Source of the DNA: Flavobacteriaceae bacterium
Lineage (GTDB): Bacteria; Bacteroidota; Bacteroidia; Flavobacteriales; Flavobacteriaceae
Direction of reading: 5' to 3'
Assembly: GCA_029238555.1 (NCBI GenBank)
Contig: JAQWFV010000114.1
Coordinates: forward strand, 1 to 23,630
Length of the DNA: 23,630 nucleotides
Of this stretch, positions 7,966-15,872 are shown one piece after another. Every line of letters starts with the position of its first letter. Position 1 is the first letter of the stretch. The position numbers were made by a program, and so were the translations under genes. The notes beneath the pieces are model-generated. The model was not told the origin of the DNA. It searched no databases and saw only the letters and a list, made by a program, of their open reading frames with translations.

Positions 7966-8934
7966 ATGGCAAGAATTCTCACAGGGGTACAAAGTACAGG
8001 TGTTCCGCATTTAGGCAATATTTTAGGGGCTATAAAACCCGCAATAGAGATGGCTAAGGATACTAATAATGATTCTTTCCTATTTATTGCAGACATGCAT
8101 TCACTGACCCAAATAAAAGATGGAGCCACGCTAAGGCACAATACTTATGCCACCGCAGCTACTTGGCTGGCATTTGGACTAGATATTGAAAAGACCGTAT
8201 TTTACAGACAGAGCGACGTACCTCAAGTCACTGAGTTGTCTTGGTATTTAAGTTGTTTCTTCCCCTATCAAAGGCTCACCTTAGCCCATTCGTTTAAGGA
8301 CAAGGCAGACCGCTTAGAAGATGTGAACGCTGGCTTATTCTCCTACCCTATGCTTATGGCTGCAGACATTTTAGCCTACGATGCAGATTTTGTACCCGTA
8401 GGTAAAGACCAATTGCAACATATAGAAATGACCAGAGATGTAGCTGCAAGATTTCATGCAAAATTGGGAGACACTTTTGTGCTACCAGAAGCCAAAGTAC
8501 AGGAATCTAGCATGTATGTTCCAGGAACAGACGGCGCTAAAATGAGTAAGAGCAAAGGCAACACCATTGATCTATTCCAATCCGACAAGGCGCTCAGAAA
8601 GCAAATTATGGGTATTCAAACAGATTCTACCCCAATGGAGGATCCTAAAGATCCAGACACCGATAATGTATTTGCCCTCTACAAAATACTAGCTACCCCG
8701 GCGCAAACAGCTGCAATGAGGGATCATTACACTGGAGGCAATTACGGTTTTGGACATGCCAAACAAGCCCTCTACGAATTAATACTCGATCAGTTTAATC
8801 CCGCTAGAGAACGTTTTGAGTATTTCATGAATCACACAGAAGAAATAGACAAGGCTTTAGCTATAGGAGCAGAAAAAGCAGCCCTAGTAGCCAATAGTGT
8901 GCTCACAAGGGTTAGAGAAAAAGTAGGCTATTAA
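7966..8934 (+). CDS. trpS: Tryptophan--tRNA ligase
   Basis: The 322-residue class I synthetase charges tRNA-Trp with tryptophan using ATP. The HIGH-type motif is PHLGN (14-18) after the conserved TGVQSTG (6-12), and the KMSKS loop is KMSKSKGN (192-199). Between them lie AHSFKDKADR and GKDQLQHIEMTRD, which belong to the Trp-activating core. The frame is open back to 7867, but the ATG at 7966 gives the usual MARILTG N-terminus and lies after a good promoter box, so it is preferred. Length is normal for a bacterial TrpRS. The gene converges on dprA with 54 bp between them, and no terminator hairpin is obvious there. Confidence 0.97.
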   Translation: MARILTGVQSTGVPHLGNILGAIKPAIEMAKDTNNDSFLFIADMHSLTQIKDGATLRHNTYATAATWLAFGLDIEKTVFYRQSDVPQVTELSWYLSCFFPYQRLTLAHSFKDKADRLEDVNAGLFSYPMLMAADILAYDADFVPVGKDQLQHIEMTRDVAARFHAKLGDTFVLPEAKVQESSMYVPGTDGAKMSKSKGNTIDLFQSDKALRKQIMGIQTDSTPMEDPKDPDTDNVFALYKILATPAQTAAMRDHYTGGNYGFGHAKQALYELILDQFNPARERFEYFMNHTEEIDKALAIGAEKAALVANSVLTRVREKVGY

Positions 8935-8988
8935 TAAACATCGCAGGGTCTGATTGTTTCATTAGGCCTGGATTATGGAGCGCTCATC

Positions 8989-10125
8989 TTAAATGGCCTC
9001 ATAGAATTGACCTGGCAAATGCCGCACTCCTCCTTTGAGCTCTAAGGTCATTAAGCAGGGATACAGCACTTTTATCTCCCATTCTAACAGTCTCGCTAAC
9101 TGATCTACATGCATTTTCCCCTTGGAGAAAAGGCACTGATACAAGGCAGATTCTTCTGGGGTGTAATGGTCCGTTTTATCTTTACCACTTTCTTCGGTGC
9201 TACTGGCTAAACCCATATTTAAAACGATCCCAGGCTGATCTTGCCAATTCATACTATTGATTAGATCTCTAGAATGGGTGAGCATTTGCGCTTTTAAATG
9301 CTTAATGAGATCGTTACAGCCTTCACTAAAAAAGTCTGTGCTTCTCCCTGGAACCGCAAAAACAGCACGATCATAACTATGGGCCAATTGGGCAGTGTGC
9401 AAGGAGCCCCCTTTCTTAGCAGATTCCACTACAAGGGTCGCTTGAGAAAGACCTGCTATTATTCTATTTCTACTCACAAAATGGCCCGGTAAAGCATGCA
9501 TTCCAGAAAAGAACTCCGTGTAAAAACCACCTTGTTCCATGACCTCTTTGATGTAAGGGCGGTGGAGCGCTGGGTAAATTCTTTTAAATCCATGGGCCAG
9601 ACATCCAATGGTTTGTAAGCCCTGTTCTGCGGCAGCTCTTTGAATCGTAATGTCTATCCCTTTGGCAAAACCACTCACTATTACTGGATCTAATGGCCTT
9701 ATTTCCTCTATAAATTGCGCACAAAAATCCTTGCCCATACCTGTCATTTTCCGCGTACCTACAACGGCTATAATTTTTTTAGCCCCCGTATTTAAATGGC
9801 CTTTTCCAAAGAGAAGGATAGGCCCATCTGGAGCTAAAGAAAGAAAATAAGGATAATTAGGATCTTCAAAATAAAAGGTTTGAATCTTATTGGCTATAAT
9901 AAAGTCATATTCTTCAGTAGCCAGTTTAAGGTACCATGCATGCAGATAATCTGCAGGTGTTTTTGACTCTTTAACAGAAAGCACTATGCTGTGGTCTCTT
10001 GGAGATTCAAAAAAAGCTTGGGCAGATCCATAATGAGAAATGATTTTGCGTGCCGTTTTTGCGCCTACGCCCGGGAGGGCTTGTAGGCGCAAAACTGCAA
10101 TCATAAATACCTTAGAACGTTGCAT
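8989..10125 (-). CDS. dprA: DNA-processing protein DprA
   Basis: DprA/Smf binds incoming single-stranded DNA during natural transformation and loads RecA; recA lies 2 kb away in the window, though not in the same transcript. From the ATG chosen here the protein has 378 residues. An N-terminal helix-hairpin-helix (LPGVGAKTARKI) is followed by the Rossmann-like core with VVGTRKMTGMG, VSGFAKGID, GGFYTEF, SRNRIIAGLS, VVESAKKGGSLHTA and VPGR, and a C-terminal winged helix (DprA/DML1-like). The frame is open to 10224, but that extension would overlap the divergent gene's start and looks non-coding. ATG at 10125 or 10104 are both reasonable starts; the second begins at MIAVLRLQ. Confidence 0.94.
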   Translation of the reverse strand: MQRSKVFMIAVLRLQALPGVGAKTARKIISHYGSAQAFFESPRDHSIVLSVKESKTPADYLHAWYLKLATEEYDFIIANKIQTFYFEDPNYPYFLSLAPDGPILLFGKGHLNTGAKKIIAVVGTRKMTGMGKDFCAQFIEEIRPLDPVIVSGFAKGIDITIQRAAAEQGLQTIGCLAHGFKRIYPALHRPYIKEVMEQGGFYTEFFSGMHALPGHFVSRNRIIAGLSQATLVVESAKKGGSLHTAQLAHSYDRAVFAVPGRSTDFFSEGCNDLIKHLKAQMLTHSRDLINSMNWQDQPGIVLNMGLASSTEESGKDKTDHYTPEESALYQCLFSKGKMHVDQLARLLEWEIKVLYPCLMTLELKGGVRHLPGQFYEAI

Positions 10126-10205
10126 ATAGCTGTTTTCTATAAGGTACACTTTTAAAATGTTAATAAAAAATGGTCCACTCAATTTTAAAAAGCGCCAAAA
10201 AAGGC

Positions 10206-10213
10206 CATATTTG
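10206..10213 (+). promoter_or_regulatory. Possible -7 box at the HU/SPOR gene start
   Basis: CATATTTG matches TAnnTTTG at seven of eight positions and ends 5 bp before the ATG at 10219. There is no clear TTG upstream. If real it implies a leaderless mRNA, like the plsC case. Confidence 0.35.
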
Positions 10214-10218
10214 TAATC

Positions 10219-11178
10219 ATGCAATTAGAAAAGTACATAAGCCCCTTATTATTTAGATACAACTGTGTTGTGATACCTGGTTTTGGTGCTGTTCTAACGC
10301 ACGAGAAAGGTGCGAGTCACCATGAGAAAACACATACGTTTTACCCACCAACAAAGGTGGTGTCTTTTAATGAACAGCTCCAGGTTGGAGACGGCATATT
10401 AGTATCTCATATAGCCGCCCTGCTTTCAATCACATATGAAGCAGCTTTAGCCCTTGTAAAGGAAGAAGTGCAATTGTGGAAATCAGAATTGACTTCTGGT
10501 CATGCGCTCGCTTTAGATGGTTTGGGTATTTTTACCCAAAATAGCGAAGCTAAAATAAGCTTTAAACCCTATCACGAATACAACTATTTGCCTGCTTCTT
10601 TTGGATTACAGGCGGTTAAAGTAGTTCCTTCAGTAGAATTAAATCAAAGCTCCCAACAATCTTCTGAGCCTGTTGTCTTTCAATTAGACCCTCAATACGC
10701 CCATAAAAATGTGGGGCAATTTAGAAAGGTTTTACTGAGATATGCAGCAGCTGCGCTTATTGGTGTTAGTGGAGCGCTCAGTGTGTACCAATCTTATAAT
10801 GTTCATACAGAAAATAAAAGAGTGGCCTTTCAAGAGGCTACAAAAGAAGTGGAACACAAAATTCAAGAGGCCACTTTTTTTAACAGCAGCCCCTTATCGC
10901 TCTCTACTGTAGAAATTAGCTTGGCTAAAAAAGAAGTCGCTAAACCTTCTTTTTTTATTATCGCGGGCGCCTTCAGAGAGCCAGAAAACGCGTCTAAGCG
11001 CATTGCCCAACTCAAAAAAAACGGCTATGAAAAAGCCAGCTATCTAGGCCCAAATAGATATGGATTACACCAAGTAAGTTTTCAAGGATTTGTAGCGGAA
11101 TCTGAGGCTAGGACATTCCTCAAAGAAGTTCAAGCACAGTTTGCCAAAGATGCTTGGTTGTTGGTGGCAAAAAAGTAA
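10219..11178 (+). CDS. HU-CCDC81 and SPOR domain membrane protein
   Basis: A 319-residue protein with a domain set found in Bacteroidota. The N-terminal ~130 residues form two HU-like CCDC81 modules (VVIPGFGAVLTHEK; LDGLGIFTQNSE), a fold related to the DNA-bending protein HU. A single membrane segment lies at about 172-190 (LLRYAAAALIGVSGALSVY). The C-terminal SPOR domain (about 244-318, beginning FFIIAGAF) normally binds peptidoglycan stripped of stem peptides at division sites. The layout suggests a cytoplasmic HU part and a periplasmic SPOR part, possibly linking the nucleoid to the septum, but this role is inferred. It diverges from dprA; the thioesterase downstream has its own promoter. 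Confidence 0.85.
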   Translation: MQLEKYISPLLFRYNCVVIPGFGAVLTHEKGASHHEKTHTFYPPTKVVSFNEQLQVGDGILVSHIAALLSITYEAALALVKEEVQLWKSELTSGHALALDGLGIFTQNSEAKISFKPYHEYNYLPASFGLQAVKVVPSVELNQSSQQSSEPVVFQLDPQYAHKNVGQFRKVLLRYAAAALIGVSGALSVYQSYNVHTENKRVAFQEATKEVEHKIQEATFFNSSPLSLSTVEISLAKKEVAKPSFFIIAGAFREPENASKRIAQLKKNGYEKASYLGPNRYGLHQVSFQGFVAESEARTFLKEVQAQFAKDAWLLVAKK

Positions 11179-11185
11179 GGGTTTC

Positions 11186-11218
11186 TTGGTGTTTTCGTCT
11201 TAACCCAACCTATCTTTG
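11186..11218 (+). promoter_or_regulatory. Acyl-CoA thioesterase promoter
   Basis: TTG (11186-11188), a 22-bp spacer and a perfect TATCTTTG (11211-11218), ending 13 bp before the ATG at 11232. It starts just past the stop of the upstream gene and supports the downstream start codon. Confidence 0.7.
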
Positions 11219-11231
11219 CAAAAAATTTCCC

Positions 11232-11753
11232 ATGAAAGCAAAATACCCTTCTGAGTCTAGAACCGTGATGACTGATATGGTTTTACCTAGTGAAACCAAT
11301 CCTTTGAACAACCTTTTTGGTGGCGAATTACTCGCTAGAATGGACAGAGCAGCCAGTATAGCTGCCAGAAGACACTCTAGAAGAATTACGGTAACCGCTT
11401 CCGTAAATCATGTTGCCTTTAACAGATCTGTTCCTGTAGGAAGTGTGGTGACTGTAGAAGCGCATGTGTCTAGGGCTTTTAACACTTCTATGGAAGTTTT
11501 CATAGATGTTTGGATGGAAGATAGATTTAGTGGTGAGAAGACCAAAGCCAATGAAGCCATCTATACTTTTGTTGCAGTAGACGACACTGGGAAGCCAACA
11601 GAGGTACCCCCTCTTAAGCCAGAAACCCCTTTAGAAGAAGCGCGCTTTGCAGCAGCACTGAGAAGAAAGCAATTGTCTTTAGTCTTAGCGGGTAAAATGA
11701 AACCTACAGACGCTACCGAATTAAGGGCTTTGTTTATGGGAGAAAATGCCTAG
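11232..11753 (+). CDS. Acyl-CoA thioesterase, hotdog fold
   Basis: A 173-residue thioesterase of the YciA/BACH type, which hydrolyses acyl-CoA to fatty acid and CoA in the cytoplasm. It has the ETNPLNNLFGGELLARMD segment (about 21-38), including the conserved Asn and GG with Asp38, followed by HVAFNRSVPVGSVV, where acyl-CoA binding loops lie in this family. The C-terminal tail (about 130-173) is charged and helical. The frame is open from 11154, but a perfect promoter box lies inside that extension and the family starts near MKAKYPSES, so the ATG at 11232 is used. Chain-length preference cannot be judged. It converges with the 5'-nucleotidase gene, sharing 4 bp (CTAG) in which both TAG stops lie. 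Confidence 0.87.
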   Translation: MKAKYPSESRTVMTDMVLPSETNPLNNLFGGELLARMDRAASIAARRHSRRITVTASVNHVAFNRSVPVGSVVTVEAHVSRAFNTSMEVFIDVWMEDRFSGEKTKANEAIYTFVAVDDTGKPTEVPPLKPETPLEEARFAAALRRKQLSLVLAGKMKPTDATELRALFMGENA

Positions 11754-13180
11754 TCCAAAGACCGGTCACAGCCTTCATTTTCAATAGCCACTTCCTGTTT
11801 GCTTAAAAAATCTATTAAATAATCTGCCGTAGTAAAATCATAACGCTTCAGTAATTGCTGAAAAGTGTCTGGGTTTGTATTACTAATGTAGTCGTTCACC
11901 GCTATGATCAGCTGGGTAGTGTCTGCCAACACATTGCCTCCTGGGGTGGCCCTGATTGTTATATCACTTCCCTCTCTACGTATGTCTAATCCTGCATATG
12001 CCATGGAGTATTGGCTTTGAAAAAAGGTCTTAAGCGCAGAAACCTTCATGCTATAAGTCTCTAGGCCATTGCCAAAAGGATCAATCGTATAAATGTCATA
12101 AGGTCTAATATTTCCTTCTGCTAAATTGCCCCTTACTCCGCCATAGTTTTGAATAGAAAGGTCTGCACCGGTTTCCTCCAATAAAGCGGTAGTATAAAAA
12201 CAAGCCGTCTCATCGCGGTTGTGGTCGTGAGAGGCGGTAGCAATAGTGGTATAAAATTCCGGTCTGTTGTTATAGGTCGCAATTGTATTGGCCACAGTGG
12301 GGTCTTCTGGATGGTCCTCACTCAAGTCTATTAAAGTGTAGGATTTACTGACAATTTTACCCGCAGCTACCTGCAACACCAATTTGCTAAGGTACTGCAT
12401 ATGAGCACCAGACTGAATCATAGGAACCTCTCTATAAACCTCGTTATACAACTGATGGCTGTGCCCTCCTACGACTAAATCTACAAAAGATTCACTGCCA
12501 CTAAAAGACTGGTCAATGAGTCTTTTATCTGCATCTTTACCATAGTGCGTTAGCGCTACAACCAAATCTGCTTCTACTATCTCCTCGTTATTTCGGTAGC
12601 TCGCCACAACATTGGCCCCTTGTTGAAAAGCCAAACCATCCATGTTTTTGGGATGGGAAAGGGGCAAATCTCCACGAGAGCTATTTTCTACCACCCCTAT
12701 AAAAGCAATACTAAATCCGTCTTTTTTAATAACGGTATAAGGCTCTGGCGTGTTTAATACCCCTCCAATATTCTCCACATTAGCACAAATAAAAGGAAAT
12801 GCTGCTTGCGCTATTCTGCTATTTAATACTTCTTGTCCATAATCGAACTCATGATTTCCTAGTACAGAAACATCCATACCTACAGCACTCATAACATCTA
12901 TAATTGGACTGCCCTTTTCAGGGTGAAAATCAACAATAGGATTGCCTGAAAAAACATCTCCTCCACTCACAAAAAACACCTTATCACTTGCTTCCTTTGC
13001 CTGATCAATAAAAGGTTTCACCTTAGAGAAACGGTCTATTTTACCATGCATATCATTTAAGGCAAACAACACAACTTCTGTGGTTTCCAGTGCAGGATCT
13101 TGAACCGAATTAGGGCTTGTAGCCTCATTACCACAAGACCACAATAAAATAATGACTAAGAGAGGTAGTATTTTTTTCAT
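11750..13180 (-). CDS. Lipoprotein 5'-nucleotidase / metallophosphatase (UshA family)
   Basis: A 476-residue two-domain nucleotidase. The signal peptide ends in a lipobox (LLWSC, Cys16), so the protein should be a lipoprotein facing the periplasm or cell surface. The metallophosphatase domain has NDMHG (42-46), GGDVFSGNP (73-81), GNHEFDYG (108-115) and GGHSH (238-242), the dinuclear metal ligands. The C-terminal 5'-nucleotidase domain has NYGGVRG (345-351) and IDPFGN (366-371), where the nucleotide base is bound. The likely job is to release phosphate and nucleosides from external nucleotides. Many Bacteroidota carry the two domains as separate neighbouring genes; here they are fused. The end overlaps the convergent thioesterase gene. 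Confidence 0.9.
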   Translation of the reverse strand: MKKILPLLVIILLWSCGNEATSPNSVQDPALETTEVVLFALNDMHGKIDRFSKVKPFIDQAKEASDKVFFVSGGDVFSGNPIVDFHPEKGSPIIDVMSAVGMDVSVLGNHEFDYGQEVLNSRIAQAAFPFICANVENIGGVLNTPEPYTVIKKDGFSIAFIGVVENSSRGDLPLSHPKNMDGLAFQQGANVVASYRNNEEIVEADLVVALTHYGKDADKRLIDQSFSGSESFVDLVVGGHSHQLYNEVYREVPMIQSGAHMQYLSKLVLQVAAGKIVSKSYTLIDLSEDHPEDPTVANTIATYNNRPEFYTTIATASHDHNRDETACFYTTALLEETGADLSIQNYGGVRGNLAEGNIRPYDIYTIDPFGNGLETYSMKVSALKTFFQSQYSMAYAGLDIRREGSDITIRATPGGNVLADTTQLIIAVNDYISNTNPDTFQQLLKRYDFTTADYLIDFLSKQEVAIENEGCDRSLD

Positions 13181-13251
13181 GGCTTAAAATTACAATATCC
13201 TTGTTTAAGGGTTTGCACTCAAGGACAAAAATTAACGGCCTAGCTCACATC

Positions 13252-13455
13252 AAAAAAACGCCACAGCAGAAATACAGTCGTCAAATGAGGCTGAAAAAAA
13301 CGCAGCGTTCACCTAAGAAAAACCTCCACAGCAGAAAAATAGCCGACAAAGGTGGCCAAAAAATGTCATGCTCGTCTCAGAAAAACCGCCACAGCAGAAA
13401 TACAGCAGTCAAATGATCTCAAAAAAAAACCTCCACGGCAGAAATGCTGTGGAGG
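13252..13455. repeat. Degenerate ~64-bp tandem repeat with paired A-tracts
   Basis: Four copies of a CCACAGCAGAAA core (13261, 13326, 13389, and 13433 with one change) each follow an A-run. A-runs begin near 13252, 13293, 13317, 13358, 13380 and 13421, spacing 41, 24, 41, 22 and 41 bp, so the unit is about 64 bp with two A-runs. Units one and three are most alike. The final part contains the full terminator hairpin of which the other cores look like one arm. Lies within the 397-bp gene-free stretch 13181-13577; the remainder of that stretch (13181-13251, 13456-13544) shows nothing I can name. Confidence 0.75.
13421..13455 (-). terminator. Second terminator hairpin downstream of the EnvC-like gene
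   Basis: CCTCCACGGCA (13430-13440) and TGCTGTGGAGG (13445-13455) form an 11-bp stem, with one G-T (or A-C on the minus strand) pair, around a GAAA/TTTC loop. Nine T follow on the minus strand (13421-13429). It lies about 120 bp past the stop of the minus-strand gene ending at 13578 and belongs to the repeat array. Confidence 0.75.
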
Positions 13456-13544
13456 GTAAAGCATTTAGTAGGTAAGTTGTTTGGGTATTATGTCTTGCTT
13501 TAATTACCAATTCAATACTGCTAAATTAAACAAGTCATCCCTAC

Positions 13545-13572
13545 AAAAAAACAGTCTCAATATAATGAGACT
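13545..13572 (-). terminator. Terminator directly after the EnvC-like gene
   Basis: AGTCTCA (13553-13559) pairs with TGAGACT (13566-13572) around a 6-base loop, followed on the minus strand by G and a run of seven T (13545-13551). It begins 5 bp after the stop codon. Confidence 0.78.
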
Positions 13573-13577
13573 AATTT

Positions 13578-14810
13578 TTATTTTAAATTAAATACCCATT
13601 CTTGTGGGTTTAGCCTAGTGCTGTTCTGATACAAATAGAATTTTAGAATCGTCTGGCCTTCAGAATCGTTAGAGGCAATTTCTCCTAGAGATTGCTTCTC
13701 TTTGACAAGATCTCCTTTTTTTACCCCTAATGTTTTTAGGTTATAATAAGTGCTTATAAAATTTCCGTGCTTGATTTGCACGCCTAAATTTCCTCCAGGG
13801 ACCGCCATAATAGCAATGACCTCTCCTTCAAAAATTGCCCTGGCCTGTGTGCCTTTTTCTGTGGCAATAGTCACCCCGTTATTCTGGTGTTTAATCCCAG
13901 GGTACACAGGATCTGAATAGACGCCGTAACCTCTTTTAAGCAATCCTTTCTCCAAAGGCCAAATGAGCTTACCTTTATTGGCGGTAAAATTATTAGCCAC
14001 TCTTTTAGCCTCAGGGGTCAGTAAAAAATTAGCGCCCCCTTTTACCCCCTTGGCTTTTTTATTCGCAGCAGCGATAGCCGCCTTGATCAATGCTTCAATT
14101 CTATTCTCTAGGTCCTTCGCTTCTTTTTGCTTCTTTCGAATGGCAGCAGTGTATTTCCTTTCGTTTTGCCTAATGTCTTGTAATACCTTAGCCTTGTATT
14201 GCTTTTCAGAAAGGAGTTGCTTTTTGGCGGCTGTGTTGGACAACACCAAAGCCTCTTTGGCTTTGCGCTGCATATTTAAAGAGCTGATCTTCTCTTCTAG
14301 TGCTTTAGTTTGATCAGCAATCCCTTCCCCTTGCTTTTTCCTATAAGCTTGGTACTGCTTTAAGTATTGCAAGCGCTTGTAGGCCATATAGAAATTCTTA
14401 GACGAGAGCAGAAAGAGCAACCTGTTTTCTTGGGCGGTGTGCAAATAGGACTTTTGAATCATTTGCGCGTACTCTTTTTTTAGTGCTGCTAGGGCCTTTT
14501 GTTGGTCCTTTACTTCTTTTTGATTGGCGCTAATTTGTCTTGTGAGTAAATTGGCTTGTTGGTTGGTGAGTCTAATGAGTTGCTCTCTGACCTTAATTTT
14601 TTTATTAGCCGTCTCTAAATCTTCCAATACTGCACCGCGCTCCCGTTTTTTTACAGAGAGTAGGCGGTTCATGTCTTTTATTTCCTTTTCTAGGGCACTT
14701 TTTTTAGCCTCTAGTGCTTTTTGATCCTTAGTTTGTCCAAAAGCTTGTGGCGCTATGGCTAGAAAGCACAACGACAAAAGAATGGTTATAAAAGATTTCT
14801 TGTAATGCAT
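13578..14810 (-). CDS. EnvC-like murein hydrolase activator (degenerate M23/LytM domain)
   Basis: A 410-residue exported protein. The signal peptide (about 1-25, ending AFG-Q) is followed by a long coiled coil (about 27-250) rich in Lys, Glu, Gln and Ala, then a LytM/M23 domain (about 280-405). The metal ligands are missing: the HxGxD position reads NNGVT (310-314) and the HxH position reads LKFYL (389-393). This is how EnvC is built: a non-catalytic LytM domain that switches on cell-wall amidases at division. The partner amidase is not in the window. The coiled coil in EnvC contacts FtsEX, which is inferred here. It follows the DUF4292 gene by 98 bp on the same strand, without a clear promoter between, and ends at two terminators. 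Confidence 0.88.
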   Translation of the reverse strand: MHYKKSFITILLSLCFLAIAPQAFGQTKDQKALEAKKSALEKEIKDMNRLLSVKKRERGAVLEDLETANKKIKVREQLIRLTNQQANLLTRQISANQKEVKDQQKALAALKKEYAQMIQKSYLHTAQENRLLFLLSSKNFYMAYKRLQYLKQYQAYRKKQGEGIADQTKALEEKISSLNMQRKAKEALVLSNTAAKKQLLSEKQYKAKVLQDIRQNERKYTAAIRKKQKEAKDLENRIEALIKAAIAAANKKAKGVKGGANFLLTPEAKRVANNFTANKGKLIWPLEKGLLKRGYGVYSDPVYPGIKHQNNGVTIATEKGTQARAIFEGEVIAIMAVPGGNLGVQIKHGNFISTYYNLKTLGVKKGDLVKEKQSLGEIASNDSEGQTILKFYLYQNSTRLNPQEWVFNLK

Positions 14811-14908
14811 TTAAGGAATGGGGGTTTTGAACAGCTGTTACAGAATTTAGGGGTGTTGTAGATTTTTAAAGATTATTTGGCCATATGTTTTTGGTGGTTA
14901 ACTGGTGT

Positions 14909-15715
14909 TTATTCTGTATCCATTTTGAGCTCTAAGGCTTTTAATCCCTTGGGTATTTTAAAGGGAAAGGACAAAGAGCGGTTCACACTAATATTTTTAT
15001 AGCTAATCGCTACAGTCGTTTCTGTTTTGGCCGTCTGTGCAGACACTGCAATTTCACTGGGCAGCAAAAGGCCGTCCATTTCCGTATAAGAAGGGTATTG
15101 AATGCTGAGGTTGTTTTCTGAGCCTCCTTGGCTTATTTGTGTTTGGGCTACTTTAAAATTCTTGGAATCTATGTCTACAAAAAGCTTGAACAATGCCTGT
15201 GCTTTCTGAGGTTTTAAACGGTACACCTGAGCCGTAGGTTCTACATTAAATCGCTGCTGCTTTAAATCTAAGGCAGCTTCTCCCAACAAAAGACCTTGGA
15301 GCATATTAAAATCTAGGGGCGTACCTAAAAAATTGCTCAAATCAGTAAAATCTCCCTCAAAGGAAAGCTTGTTAACACTGGAATAAAAGGCTATTTTATC
15401 TGGTGTAATAAGTGCTTTACCCATACCAAAAAACACCGAAATCCAGAGGGTTTTATCTCGTTCCATCCTAAAAGTGGCTGGAATTCCTTGGCTGATTGAA
15501 CCACTTTTGTAATCAATTTTCATTTTACCGCTTAAGGTTTTAAAATTCCCAGAAGCTGCGTAATGGTTTTTAATGACTGATTTAGCACTTAAGTTTTTGA
15601 GCCCAGCTGATTCAGAACGCGCCACAAGAGCGCCCTTCTTAGTACCACAAGCCGTTAAAGCAAGTGTTATAGCAAAGAAGAAAAGCCTTTTGTACAGAGC
15701 GATATTCCAAGACAT
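14909..15715 (-). CDS. DUF4292 family lipoprotein
   Basis: A 268-residue predicted lipoprotein with lipobox LTAC (Cys23). The mature part resembles DUF4292, a Bacteroidota family whose fold is thought to be related to LolA/LolB-like lipoprotein carriers: a run of beta strands including LSGKMKIDYKSG, FRMERDKTLWISVFFG and LSIQYPSYTEMDG. Its biochemical role is not established. The gene sits directly before the EnvC-like gene, an arrangement common in flavobacteria, which points to envelope maintenance. A perfect TATCTTTG box lies 30 bp upstream of the ATG. Start codon choice is supported by the signal peptide, though the hydrophobic segment begins only after MSWNIALYKR. Confidence 0.82.
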   Translation of the reverse strand: MSWNIALYKRLFFFAITLALTACGTKKGALVARSESAGLKNLSAKSVIKNHYAASGNFKTLSGKMKIDYKSGSISQGIPATFRMERDKTLWISVFFGMGKALITPDKIAFYSSVNKLSFEGDFTDLSNFLGTPLDFNMLQGLLLGEAALDLKQQRFNVEPTAQVYRLKPQKAQALFKLFVDIDSKNFKVAQTQISQGGSENNLSIQYPSYTEMDGLLLPSEIAVSAQTAKTETTVAISYKNISVNRSLSFPFKIPKGLKALELKMDTE

Positions 15716-15745
15716 GTCTTTTGATTTTTTTGAAGTAATACCCTA

Positions 15746-15753
15746 CAAAGATA
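15746..15753 (-). promoter_or_regulatory. DUF4292-EnvC-like operon -7 promoter box
   Basis: The minus strand reads TATCTTTG, a perfect TAnnTTTG match, ending 30 bp before the ATG at 15715. No TTG is found at the best spacing. Confidence 0.6.
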
Positions 15754-15776
15754 CAATTTTGGTGCCAAGATTAGTT

Positions 15777-15840
15777 CTGTCAGACAGCACCAATTCATTG
15801 GCTCCTTGTATACATCCAATACAGCGCAATTGCAGGAGCC
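15777..15840. other. Structured non-coding stretch between dut and the DUF4292 gene
   Basis: Within 64 bp lie CTGTC-A-GACAG (15777-15787), CCAAT/ATTGG (15790-15801), an outer stem GGCTCC/GGAGCC (15800-15805 with 15835-15840) enclosing TGTAT/ATACA with a 7-base loop (15807-15823), and the palindrome GCAATTGC (15826-15833). No T run follows on either strand, so it is not a simple terminator. It could fold as a multi-arm RNA or be a decayed element. Confidence 0.4.
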
Positions 15841-15872
15841 CTGTTTAGAAGCGCCACCAATTCGTGTCACGC

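Noticed and set aside
10126..10224. Longer dprA start
   Set aside because: It would overlap the start of the divergent HU/SPOR gene, and its translation lacks family likeness.
13201..13416. A 71-codon plus-strand frame over the repeat array with recurring KKNxHSR-like peptides
   Set aside because: The peptide repeats follow from the DNA repeats, the composition is extreme (Lys, Ser, Arg), and no promoter box or start context supports it.
14830..14839. AACAGCTGTT palindrome between the DUF4292 and EnvC-like genes
   Set aside because: A 10-bp palindrome is too likely by chance and has no promoter element beside it.
15667..15870. A 67-codon minus-strand frame across the dut-DUF4292 gap
   Set aside because: Cys-rich with no family likeness; it covers a promoter box and inverted repeats and runs into the DUF4292 gene.
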